From assembly GCA_004376385.1 (NCBI GenBank), contig SOJY01000159.1:1-5961 (forward strand): a stretch of 5,961 nucleotides of DNA. The letters run 5' to 3'. The stretch is from Candidatus Bathyarchaeum sp. (GTDB lineage: Archaea; Thermoproteota; Bathyarchaeia; Bathyarchaeales; Bathyarchaeaceae). The notes beneath the pieces are model-generated. The model worked only from the letters and a program-made list of their open reading frames with translations, was not told where the DNA came from and did not search any database. The position numbers were made by a program, and so were the translations under genes. Every line of letters starts with the position of its first letter. Position 1 is the stretch's first letter. Positions 1 through 5,094 of the stretch are shown piece after piece.

Positions 1-404
1 AAAACTAACGCAGTTAAGATTCTAGTCAAACCCTGATCCGCACTTTTTATGCGGCGTTTATCTTTTTCCAGATACCAATCGTAAGCTGACATGATTGTAA
101 ATGTTCCATTGCTGAGGTAGTCACCGTTTATGCCATAATTCAGAATTTCTTTAGCAATTAAACTCTGTTTGTGTTCAGGCGCAACATAGGCAACGATTTC
201 ACATTTTAACAGTCCTGCTTTTAGGAACGGAAACGCAATTTCATGTTTGAATTCTTCTGTAGGGCATAAGCCAACAGCATGGTCGCTTCTTCCGAGACCT
301 TCAGCATATTTCGCCGATTCCCTACTTACCGAGAGTATGAAGCGAAAATCCCGAATACACGCATCCAAGAACTTTCCTTTCTCGGTTAGACGAATTTTTT
401 TGCA
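1..404 (-). CDS. MEDS-like sensory domain protein, partial, with disrupted 5' end
   Basis: This open frame runs off the left edge, so its C-terminus is missing. Reading leftward it opens with KKIRLTEKGKFLDA, which resembles the wing and last strand of an archaeal winged-helix domain. About 30 residues later comes a MEDS-like segment: SDHAVGLCPTEEF, then AFPFLKAGL, CEIVAYVAPE, and NGTFTIMSAYDWYLEK. MEDS domains (the sensory part of DcmR-type regulators) typically have such an H-x-h-h-Y/C start and an FLxxGL helix, and in archaea they often follow a winged helix. The likely role is a cytoplasmic ligand-sensing regulator; the ligand is unknown. The frame is closed upstream by TAA at 407-405 with no ATG. 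The only early start is TTG at 368-366, which has a weak GGA-containing site before it and would drop the winged helix. A neighbouring frame supplies ATG at 439 and would join across the 7-A run (plus-strand T at 395-401). It is either a short MEDS protein or a frameshifted gene. Confidence 0.55.
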
Positions 405-692
405 TTAAAATTAATTGGATCAAAGAAGGAATATGCCATACGTTCCAAGTGTTAGCAAAATGGTTTGAAGATTTTTTGGAACTAAGCAAACAAATTCAAA
501 TTTTGAAAGGAACATAAGAAGATCAAGCTAAAAAATCCATGGACGAAACTAAAAAGAAACTTGATAAATTATCTGAAGAAATCGTCGAATGGGCAAAATC
601 TGAAAAAAGTAACTAGGGCTAATCTTGAGATTTATCTTCTCGAAAATGAATTGTTCTTTCTTGGGAAAACAGACAGGCTTTACGTACTCTAA
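401..692 (+). pseudogene. Possible decayed gene fragment, function not recognised
   Basis: No intact gene covers this stretch, but a broken reading looks protein-like. From 401 to 514 one frame reads as an amphipathic helix region (ICHTFQVLAKWFEDFLELSK), stops at TAA 515-517, and continues in the same frame as a charged coiled-coil-like segment (MDETKKKLDKLSEEIVEWAK) to TAG at 614-616. Skipping one base in the A6 run at 603-608 would continue it as VTRANLEIYLLENEL and on to TAA at 690-692. There is no start codon or ribosome binding site, and its left end would overlap the antisense MEDS gene. A-rich DNA readily gives Lys/Glu-rich readings by chance, so this is weak. I do not recognise a family. 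Confidence 0.25.
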
Positions 693-715
693 TAAATAAA
701 AAACTCAACAAATGA

Positions 716-850
716 CTAATCATAGGGTCCTATTTTTACGGTCAATTTTGATGCTGGAAAACTGTAACTTGGGTCTTCAGTTGTGGAGCTGCGAAGGATG
801 CCCACAATTTCTTTTAAGAGTTCTAGTCTAACAAAAAAGTCTGTAGTGAA
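716..850 (-). pseudogene. Possible 44-codon gene remnant, function not recognised
   Basis: On the minus strand a frame is open from 850 (just after TAA at 853-851) to TAG at 718-716. It reads like real protein, with a helical part (FFVRLELLKEIVGILRSS) followed by a Ser/Thr/Pro-rich part ending KLTVKIGPYD. No ATG, GTG or TTG stands near its beginning, so it is not an expressed gene as written. It may be the 3' end of a decayed gene or a chance reading. I recognise no family. Confidence 0.22.
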
Positions 851-903
851 TTAACGTTAACCGTTATTTTACAGAGATACCTTCTTTTGAGAGTCGACAC
901 AAA

Positions 904-909
904 TTTAAA
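904..909 (+). promoter_or_regulatory. TATA-like box for the first small membrane protein gene
   Basis: TTTAAA in an AT-rich context (AAATTTAAAGTATAAC). A start about 25 bases downstream of its centre would fall near 932, directly at the ribosome binding site, giving a leader of about 14 bases. This is inferred from the archaeal TATA spacing rule. Confidence 0.35.
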
Positions 910-931
910 GTATAACAAATCAGAGAATTAC

Positions 932-937
932 AGGGGA
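932..937 (+). promoter_or_regulatory. Ribosome binding site AGGGGA
   Basis: AGGGGA lies 8 bases before ATG 946 and supports that start codon. It partly matches the archaeal consensus GGAGGTGA. Confidence 0.45.
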
Positions 938-945
938 TTTTAGTA

Positions 946-1266
946 ATGTCAAATTTTAGTAATCGGTTTTTTGGTTCTCCAAAAATATCGGCTTATAGCG
1001 GATGGCTTTCTGCCCTTGCCGGTGGTTTTCTTCTCGGAGTTGGAGTTATAATATTTTTGATCACACCCATGCTTACCGATACAATCCTAAGGTTAAACCC
1101 AAATATCATTATAGATTATGAGGCATGTTCTAACCTCCGTCTTATTGGAGCCGTTTGTCTCTTTATGGGCTTAGTATTGACTGTGCTTGGATTGTTTGAG
1201 ATTCACCATTCACTAAAAAAATCCGAGAGAGAACGCATTTTGTTAATATTGCGGAACAAAGATTAG
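946..1266 (+). CDS. Small two-segment membrane protein, probably truncated
   Basis: A 106-residue protein with two hydrophobic helices, at about residues 18-40 and 65-85, joined by a loop of about 24 residues. A basic tail (HHSLKKSERER) follows and should face the cytoplasm. No signal peptide or catalytic motif is seen, and I cannot assign a function. The ATG at 946 has AGGGGA 8 bases upstream and a TATA-like box further up. The C-terminus is suspicious: from the A7 run at 1215-1221 the next frame reads NPRENAFC, then, past a TAA, YCGTKIRRNVN and FCSNCGKKIIE. That is a standard double zinc ribbon, so the ancestral protein was probably two membrane helices plus a cytoplasmic C-terminal zinc ribbon of about 35 residues. 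The present last 16 residues (from K91) would then be frameshifted sequence. The rest of the gene could still make a membrane protein. Confidence 0.6.
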   Translation: MSNFSNRFFGSPKISAYSGWLSALAGGFLLGVGVIIFLITPMLTDTILRLNPNIIIDYEACSNLRLIGAVCLFMGLVLTVLGLFEIHHSLKKSERERILLILRNKD

Positions 1267-1315
1267 ACGTAATGTTAATTTCTGTAGTAACTGTGGGAAG
1301 AAAATTATTGAGTGA
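1220..1315 (+). pseudogene. Decayed double zinc ribbon, former C-terminus of the upstream membrane protein
   Basis: In the frame one base after that of the gene at 946, codons from 1220 read NPRENAFC, then TAA at 1244-1246, then YCGTKIRRNVN, FCSNCGKKIIE and TGA at 1313-1315. The cysteine codons at 1241, 1250, 1283 and 1292 give C-x2-C-x10-C-x2-C with CGTKI and CGKKI after the knuckles, the usual form of short archaeal double zinc ribbons. Two lesions separate it from the membrane part: an apparent extra A in the run 1215-1221, and TAA where CAA (one C-to-T change) would restore the frame. The first three codons of the spliced reading are assumed. Confidence 0.6.
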
Positions 1316-1528
1316 CTCTCTCACCAGATGAAAGGGTAAACATTAACCAAATTTCTTTGATCTGAAAGGTTAGTTTCGGTTTGATCTCTAGAGCTTTTTG
1401 GTTTCTTTGATTTTTCGTTTTTAACACCTAAATTTTCGACATGTTACCTTTATTGAAAAATCGCTCATATTAGCATTTAACATAAAAGACGTTGAACATG
1501 AAGAAAATAATGGGAATATTAATGCATA

Positions 1529-1538
1529 ATATTTAATA
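1529..1538 (+). promoter_or_regulatory. TATA-like box for the second small membrane protein gene
   Basis: The AT-only run at 1529-1538 (ATATTTAATA) overlaps the first in-frame ATG (1538). A transcription start about 25 bases on, near 1558, would exclude that ATG and leave ATG 1568 with a leader of about 10 bases. The 250 bases upstream of it (1316 onward) hold no convincing gene, only AT-rich sequence with a TTTCTTTGAT decamer at 1352 and again at 1402. Confidence 0.35.
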
Positions 1539-1567
1539 TGGTCTGCGGGCGATTTCAATTGAGTTGG

Positions 1568-1852
1568 ATGAAAAATAATAAGAAATTTATTGTCGTCCTA
1601 GGAGTATTTCTGCTTTTTGCCGGTATTGGTATTTTGCTTGTTTCAAAGGTTGAAATCGATGGTTTGGAAGCTATGCTCGTAAATGAAAGCTTAAGTGTAG
1701 AAGAAGTTTGGCGTTTTGAAGGGGCTCTTCAGTGGTGGAGGAAAACATATGTTACAGTAACGCTTCCAGTGTCAGTATTTTTATTAATATCGGGCATAGC
1801 AACGTTAATGAGTCAATTTCTGCTTTCCGTGTTGGAAGATATGGATGCTTAA
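1568..1852 (+). CDS. Small two-segment membrane protein, function unknown
   Basis: A 94-residue protein beginning MKNNKKF, with hydrophobic helices at about residues 7-26 and 61-86. Between them is an acidic loop with a Trp-rich patch (EEVWRFEGALQWWRK), and the tail is short and acidic (LEDMDA). I recognise no family and see no catalytic residues. The frame is open from an ATG at 1538, which would add ten residues (MVCGRFQLSW). I prefer 1568 because ATG 1538 sits inside a TATA-like sequence and the lysine-rich start fits the inside-positive end of the first helix. Neither start has a good ribosome binding site. The general plan (helix, loop, helix, about 100 residues) matches that of the gene at 946, but no sequence similarity is evident by eye. 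Confidence 0.55.
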   Translation: MKNNKKFIVVLGVFLLFAGIGILLVSKVEIDGLEAMLVNESLSVEEVWRFEGALQWWRKTYVTVTLPVSVFLLISGIATLMSQFLLSVLEDMDA

Positions 1853-1990
1853 AGAATTTTGAGTAGACATTAAAGCAAGACCTTTTCTTTTGAGCTTTCA
1901 GAATAACGTAAAACACTGCCAAAAAATAATGGCGGACAAATTGAGATGCGCGCCCATTTAATTTAGGTTTGCTCTTAACTATCTGTGTGC

Positions 1991-2006
1991 ATATTAAGCT
2001 TAATAT
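1991..2006. promoter_or_regulatory. Perfect 16-bp palindrome, candidate operator
   Basis: ATATTAAGCTTAATAT is identical to its reverse complement. It lies 28 bases upstream of the TATA box at 2034-2042 and 56 bases before the winged-helix start codon, where a dimeric regulator could act, possibly the winged-helix protein itself. The 9-mer CATATTAAG that forms its left arm recurs at 2541-2549, just after the gene. Confidence 0.4.
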
Positions 2007-2033
2007 TTTGGATTTAAATTTGTAATTCATAAT

Positions 2034-2042
2034 ACATATAAT
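2034..2042 (+). promoter_or_regulatory. TATA box for the winged-helix gene, leaderless start
   Basis: ACATATAAT is centred about 25 bases before ATG 2063, the usual archaeal distance from TATA box to transcription start. No ribosome binding site precedes the ATG, so a leaderless mRNA starting at or next to the ATG is the simplest reading. Confidence 0.45.
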
Positions 2043-2062
2043 CAAATTCTAACATACTGAAA

Positions 2063-2533
2063 ATGGGGAAGCCCATGGCGTATGATGCAATAAGAAAAGC
2101 TAAATCACTCCTTATCCGAAAGGAAAATATTGAAAGGGCTAAAGCAGTGCTTGTCCGAAAGGAAAGTGCTGAAAAGACTAAATCATTTCTTGTCCGAAAG
2201 GTAAATGCTGGAAGGTCAGGTAAATCAAAGTTGATGATATGCATTGAAGTTCTTTGTACATTGGTTTCTAATGGTCGTCCCATGACATTGACCCAGCTGC
2301 GGGATAAGTTGGAAATGGACGAATGTCGTTTGAAACCACATCTGAGGCTATTGTGGAATCGGGGTCTCGTTGAGGAAGAAAGTTTTGGCGATAACAAGAT
2401 CCATTACGTTGTGACCGAAAGGGGTTTAAAAGTGCTTAATGTCATTAGCCCCATAATTAGAGAGGCACACAAGATTCAGATGCGCGAATTTGAATTAATT
2501 TCAAATACACTTTCAGGGGCAGGTTATTCCTAA
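2063..2533 (+). CDS. Winged-helix DNA-binding protein with N-terminal triple repeat
   Basis: A 156-residue soluble protein. Residues 14-52 are three tandem 13-residue repeats, starting KSLLIRKENIE, KAVLVRKESAE and KSFLVRKVNAG, strongly basic and probably helical. Residues about 55-127 form a winged helix: helix 1 with KLMICIEVLCTLVSNG, a recognition region TLTQLRDKLEMDECRLKPHLRLL, the hinge NRGLVEEE, and the wing strand HYVVTERGLKVL. This is the pattern of archaeal one-domain winged-helix regulators of the PF14947 (HTH_45) kind. The last 28 residues are a helical tail, perhaps for dimerisation. It probably regulates transcription; the target is unknown. ATG 2063 fits a leaderless transcript from the TATA box at 2034. 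ATG 2075 (residue 5) is an alternative. A palindrome upstream hints at self-regulation. The repeats may extend DNA contact, but this is inference. Confidence 0.8.
   Translation: MGKPMAYDAIRKAKSLLIRKENIERAKAVLVRKESAEKTKSFLVRKVNAGRSGKSKLMICIEVLCTLVSNGRPMTLTQLRDKLEMDECRLKPHLRLLWNRGLVEEESFGDNKIHYVVTERGLKVLNVISPIIREAHKIQMREFELISNTLSGAGYS
2102..2218 (+). repeat. Three tandem 39-bp repeats inside the winged-helix gene
   Basis: Units at 2102-2140, 2141-2179 and 2180-2218 align without gaps and keep the reading frame. The best-conserved core is CTTRTCCGAAAGG in each unit. They encode K-x-x-L-[IV]-R-K at a 13-residue period. Divergence between units is moderate, so the expansion is not very recent. 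Confidence 0.85.
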
Positions 2534-2633
2534 AGCTTTTCATATTAAGAAAATGCGCGCAAAAAGAGCTTCATGAGCTTTCTGTAATCAACAAATTGTG
2601 GAACGTAGTTTATGCGCGTGCAGTACAAGTTTA

Positions 2634-2649
2634 TAATAATTTATTATTA
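2634..2649. terminator. AT-only inverted repeat between convergent genes
   Basis: TAATAAT-TT-ATTATTA is a 7-bp stem with a 2-base centre, in the 168-bp gap between the convergent winged-helix and regulator genes. T-rich tracts lie on both strands. It may help stop transcription from both sides, but an AT-only stem is weak and could be chance. The rest of the gap holds two ATGCGCG motifs (2553, 2612) and no gene. Confidence 0.25.
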
Positions 2650-2701
2650 AATTTTATATCTACAACTTAACATTAGTCTCCTAATATGCGAGGGGAAGCT
2701 G

Positions 2702-3466
2702 TTAGGTTGGTTTTGCTGTGTCCCATAGTAGCTGGAAATATTCTCTTGCAAATTTTACTAGTCCTATGTGGTTGCTCCAGATGACTAGTAATCCAGAGTA
2801 GCTACGTTTTGTGTCTGCTTCACCTAAGAAAAGAAGGGCTTCTTTGCCGTCCACGATTACTCCGCCTCCAAACAGGTTGTCGCGAACTCTTGCTTCGCCA
2901 ACCTTGGAGATTTTTTCGATATGCTCACCTTCAGCCATCATGATTTGAACACGAACACCACTATCCCTCACCTGAGCCAAAACGGATACAGAAGCATCAA
3001 CAAAACCTTTAGCAAAGACAGGCACAGCAATCATCAATTCATTATGGGCAGCATCCAGCATCTCCCGCAGCTTCGCTAATATGCTGAATTCGCCTCTTAA
3101 TATCCAGATGTCAGGTTTCTCCATCAGCTCCCTTTTTTCGTACAATGGCTGAAGTTCTCCCATAACAACCCGTTTCCAACTGTTCACCATATCTTCCAGT
3201 CGCAGTTTAGCAGCTTCCAAGGATTCGGAGGGCGCTTTCGGAAAATAGCGGCTGGGTCTACCACGTTCAACTTCTATCCAGCCCTTTCTCTCAAGAGAAT
3301 TTAGGATTTCATAAACTTTGGAGTATGGAACGCCACCGTGTTCGCTGACTTCGCTGGCGGTCATGGCGCCACGTTCAAGCAGGGTTAAGTATGCTCTTGT
3401 TTCGTATTCTCTTAGTCCGACTTCGCGTAATACTTTTTTTGCGTCTTCACTGACTGGCGTGGGCAA
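2702..3466 (-). CDS. TrmB-family transcriptional regulator
   Basis: A 254-residue cytoplasmic DNA-binding protein. Residues about 11-75 are a TrmB-type winged helix (LREVGLREYETRAYLTLL, then ASEVSEHGGVPYSKVYEIL as the recognition part, then LERKGWIEVERGRPSRY with the wing). Residues 79-112 are a helical linker, and 119-250 form an alpha/beta effector domain starting DIWILRGEFSIL, like the phospholipase-D-like middle domain of TrmB proteins but without its catalytic HKD motif. The long sugar-binding C-terminal domain of Pyrococcus TrmB (about 340 residues in total) is absent, so the ligand need not be a sugar. It starts with TTG at 3466-3464, supported by GGTGA six bases upstream. It diverges from tes across 86 bp and is the natural candidate regulator of tes, of itself, or of both. 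The family call is firm; the target is inference. Confidence 0.88.
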   Translation of the reverse strand: MPTPVSEDAKKVLREVGLREYETRAYLTLLERGAMTASEVSEHGGVPYSKVYEILNSLERKGWIEVERGRPSRYFPKAPSESLEAAKLRLEDMVNSWKRVVMGELQPLYEKRELMEKPDIWILRGEFSILAKLREMLDAAHNELMIAVPVFAKGFVDASVSVLAQVRDSGVRVQIMMAEGEHIEKISKVGEARVRDNLFGGGVIVDGKEALLFLGEADTKRSYSGLLVIWSNHIGLVKFAREYFQLLWDTAKPT

Positions 3467-3472
3467 CCTCTT

Positions 3473-3477
3473 TCACC
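3473..3477 (-). promoter_or_regulatory. Ribosome binding site GGTGA fixing a TTG start
   Basis: On the minus strand GGTGA lies six bases before TTG 3466, an ideal archaeal match and distance. It decides the non-ATG start of the TrmB-family gene. Confidence 0.7.
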
Positions 3478-3499
3478 TTATGAAAAGTTTGGAAACATT

Positions 3500-3507
3500 C
3501 ATATATG
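3500..3507. promoter_or_regulatory. Shared palindromic TATA element between the regulator and tes
   Basis: CATATATG is a perfect palindrome and the only good TATA-like element in the 86-bp divergent gap. Starts about 25 bases away would fall near 3528 (plus, 25-base leader to TTG 3553) and near 3479 (minus, about 12-base leader to TTG 3466). The purine-rich GGAAAC on its left could act as a TFB recognition element favouring the plus direction. Confidence 0.5.
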
Positions 3508-3543
3508 CTCGCAAGCCAAATAAAAAACATTACCCCTACGAGT

Positions 3544-3547
3544 GGTG
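3544..3547 (+). promoter_or_regulatory. Ribosome binding site GGTG supporting the TTG start of tes
   Basis: GGTG lies five bases before TTG 3553. It is short, but it is the only site of its kind near the gene start. The upstream ATG 3505 has none. Confidence 0.45.
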
Positions 3548-3552
3548 TCAAA

Positions 3553-5040
3553 TTGCAAGTTATTAAAGAAACAAAAACAATATGCCCAGAATGCCTCAAA
3601 GTCTTAGATGCCACAATATTTGAGGAAGACAACAAAGTATACATAGAAAAAGAATGCACAGAACACGGAAAATACCGTGAAATCTACTGGTCAGACTACG
3701 AACAATACCAAAGAGCAGAAACCCTAAGAGCCGAAGGCACAGGACTCGATAACCCCCGCACCGAAACAAAACTGGGTTGCCCATACGACTGCGGCATCTG
3801 CCCAGAACACAAATCACACACCGGACTAGCCATCATCGACATAACTAACAGATGCAACCTGACCTGCCCAGTCTGCTTCGCCAACGCAGCAGCAGCAGGA
3901 TACGTCTACGAACCAACGAAAGAACAAATTTTTGAAATGTTTAAAAACCTCAGAAGAAACGAACCAGTTCCGCCTCCAGCTCTACAGTTTTCGGGAGGAG
4001 AACCTACAATCCGAAAAGACCTCTTTGAGCTTGTGAAGAAAGCAAAAGAGCTTGGTTTTCATCATGTAGAGGTCAACACGAATGGTCTCCTTCTTGCTCA
4101 GAGCGTGGATTTCTGTCGTGGCTTACTTGAATCTGGAGTGAGCACAGTTTATCTGCAGTTTGACGGATTAACCTCGGACGTTTACAAGTTCACGCGGGGA
4201 GTAGACCTTCTTGACGTCAAGATGAAGGCTATTGAGAACTGCCGTGAAGCTGGACTTAGCATCGTACTTGTTGTTACGTTGATAAAGGGCGTCAATGACC
4301 ATCAAATCGGAGACATTATTCGATTCGCGATCAAGAACTTCGATATAATTCGATGCGTAAACGTTCAACCTGTTTCCATCTGTGGCAGAATTCCACAGGA
4401 CGAACGAGAAAAAATGAGAATAACAATCCCCGATTTTATGCACTGCGTTGAGGAACAGACCGATGGAAAGATCAAAGTTTCCGACTTTTATCCAGTGCCC
4501 ACTGTAGTTCCCATATCTCGAGCGGTTGCCGCTTTAAAGGACAAAAACTACGTCGAGTTCACTACTCATCCTCACTGTGGCATGGCAACATACGCGTTTG
4601 TCGAAGGCGACGATTTGATTCCCATCAACCGTTACGGTAATGTTGACAAATTCCTTGAGAGCATGAAAAAAGTCTACGAAGACGCTTCAAAAGGAAACAA
4701 GAAAAAAGCCAAGCTACGGCTATATGGAACTTTAAGACACATCAAATTTGGTTTGCTACGAAAGTACCTCATGCCCATTCTGAAGAGCGGCTCCTACGAA
4801 TCCTTGGGAGACCTTCACAGAAAGATGCTTCTGATATCGGCTATGCACTTCATGGACCCATACAACTTCGATTTAGAGCGACTTCAAAGATGCTGCATCC
4901 ATTACGCTGTGCCTGACGGCAGAATAATTCCCTTCTGCGCAATGAATTCTATTCACAGACAAAAAGTAGAGGAAAAAATGGGGATTCCACTAGAAGAGTG
5001 GAAGAAAAAAAATAAGAAGGGAATCGGCGACGTCTTGTAA
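3553..5040 (+). CDS. tes: Tetraether lipid synthase (Tes), radical SAM
   Basis: Tes joins two archaeol-type lipids tail to tail, coupling phytanyl chains to make membrane-spanning tetraethers (GDGT), acting at the membrane. In this 495-residue reading, residues 11-38 hold a CPEC...C...H metal-site module; GCPYDCGIC (76-83) is a second Cys cluster; CNLTCPVC (101-108) is the radical SAM C-x3-C-x2-C site; and SGGEP (147-151) is the SAM-binding motif. VQPVSICGRIP and the tail RCCIHYAVPDGRIIPFC are hallmarks of the MJ0619/Tes group (COG1964), whose members carry extra iron-sulfur clusters and a rubredoxin-like iron. Length fits the family (about 500). I chose TTG 3553, with GGTG before it, over ATG 3505, which lies in the TATA box and adds 16 residues. 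MJ0619 was earlier proposed as a pterin methylase, and paralogues exist, so the substrate is not certain. Third-position base use shifts sharply near 3915-3967. Confidence 0.8.
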   Translation: MQVIKETKTICPECLKVLDATIFEEDNKVYIEKECTEHGKYREIYWSDYEQYQRAETLRAEGTGLDNPRTETKLGCPYDCGICPEHKSHTGLAIIDITNRCNLTCPVCFANAAAAGYVYEPTKEQIFEMFKNLRRNEPVPPPALQFSGGEPTIRKDLFELVKKAKELGFHHVEVNTNGLLLAQSVDFCRGLLESGVSTVYLQFDGLTSDVYKFTRGVDLLDVKMKAIENCREAGLSIVLVVTLIKGVNDHQIGDIIRFAIKNFDIIRCVNVQPVSICGRIPQDEREKMRITIPDFMHCVEEQTDGKIKVSDFYPVPTVVPISRAVAALKDKNYVEFTTHPHCGMATYAFVEGDDLIPINRYGNVDKFLESMKKVYEDASKGNKKKAKLRLYGTLRHIKFGLLRKYLMPILKSGSYESLGDLHRKMLLISAMHFMDPYNFDLERLQRCCIHYAVPDGRIIPFCAMNSIHRQKVEEKMGIPLEEWKKKNKKGIGDVL

Positions 5041-5052
5041 ATAGGAGAAAGG

Positions 5053-5060
5053 CTATAAGG
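5053..5060 (+). promoter_or_regulatory. TATA box for rps25e
   Basis: CTATAAGG follows the purine-rich GGAGAAAGG, which resembles a TFB recognition element. A start about 25 bases downstream, near 5082, would give a leader of about 13 bases beginning at the ribosome binding site. It lies in the 54-bp gap after tes, so rps25e need not depend on tes transcription. Confidence 0.45.
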
Positions 5061-5082
5061 GGCGATTCTTCTTCAAAACGTT

Positions 5083-5087
5083 GGTGA
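5083..5087 (+). promoter_or_regulatory. Ribosome binding site GGTGA of rps25e
   Basis: GGTGA is seven bases before ATG 5095, the same motif as that used by the TrmB-family gene. Confidence 0.65.
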
Positions 5088-5094
5088 AGATACT

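Noticed and set aside
751..831. 26-codon plus-strand frame beginning MLENCNLGLQLWSCEGC
   Set aside because: The Cys-rich look is interesting, but there is no ribosome binding site or TATA box, and the minus strand reads at least as well here.
851..860. 10-bp palindrome TTAACGTTAA
   Set aside because: It is short, AT-rich and over 40 bases from the TATA-like box, with no second copy to suggest an operator.
1352..1411. TTTCTTTGAT repeated exactly 50 bases apart
   Set aside because: Two copies of a low-complexity decamer in AT-rich intergenic DNA; chance is sufficient.
1498..1536. 12-codon frame MKKIMGILMHNI upstream of the second membrane gene, as a leader peptide
   Set aside because: It lies upstream of the likely TATA box and has no ribosome binding site, so it would not be on the same transcript.
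1752..2045. 97-codon minus-strand open frame crossing the end of the second membrane gene
   Set aside because: It has no recognisable domain or ribosome binding site, overlaps a better gene and runs through the palindrome and promoter region.
2014..2397. 127-codon open frame on the minus strand over the winged-helix gene
   Set aside because: It is the antisense shadow of the plus-strand gene. Its repeated-looking protein only mirrors the 39-bp repeats, and the plus frame carries a clear winged helix.
3596..4443. Several minus-strand open frames of 62-91 codons over tes
   Set aside because: They lie entirely within a gene with strong motif support and arise from its low T/G third-position use or chance.
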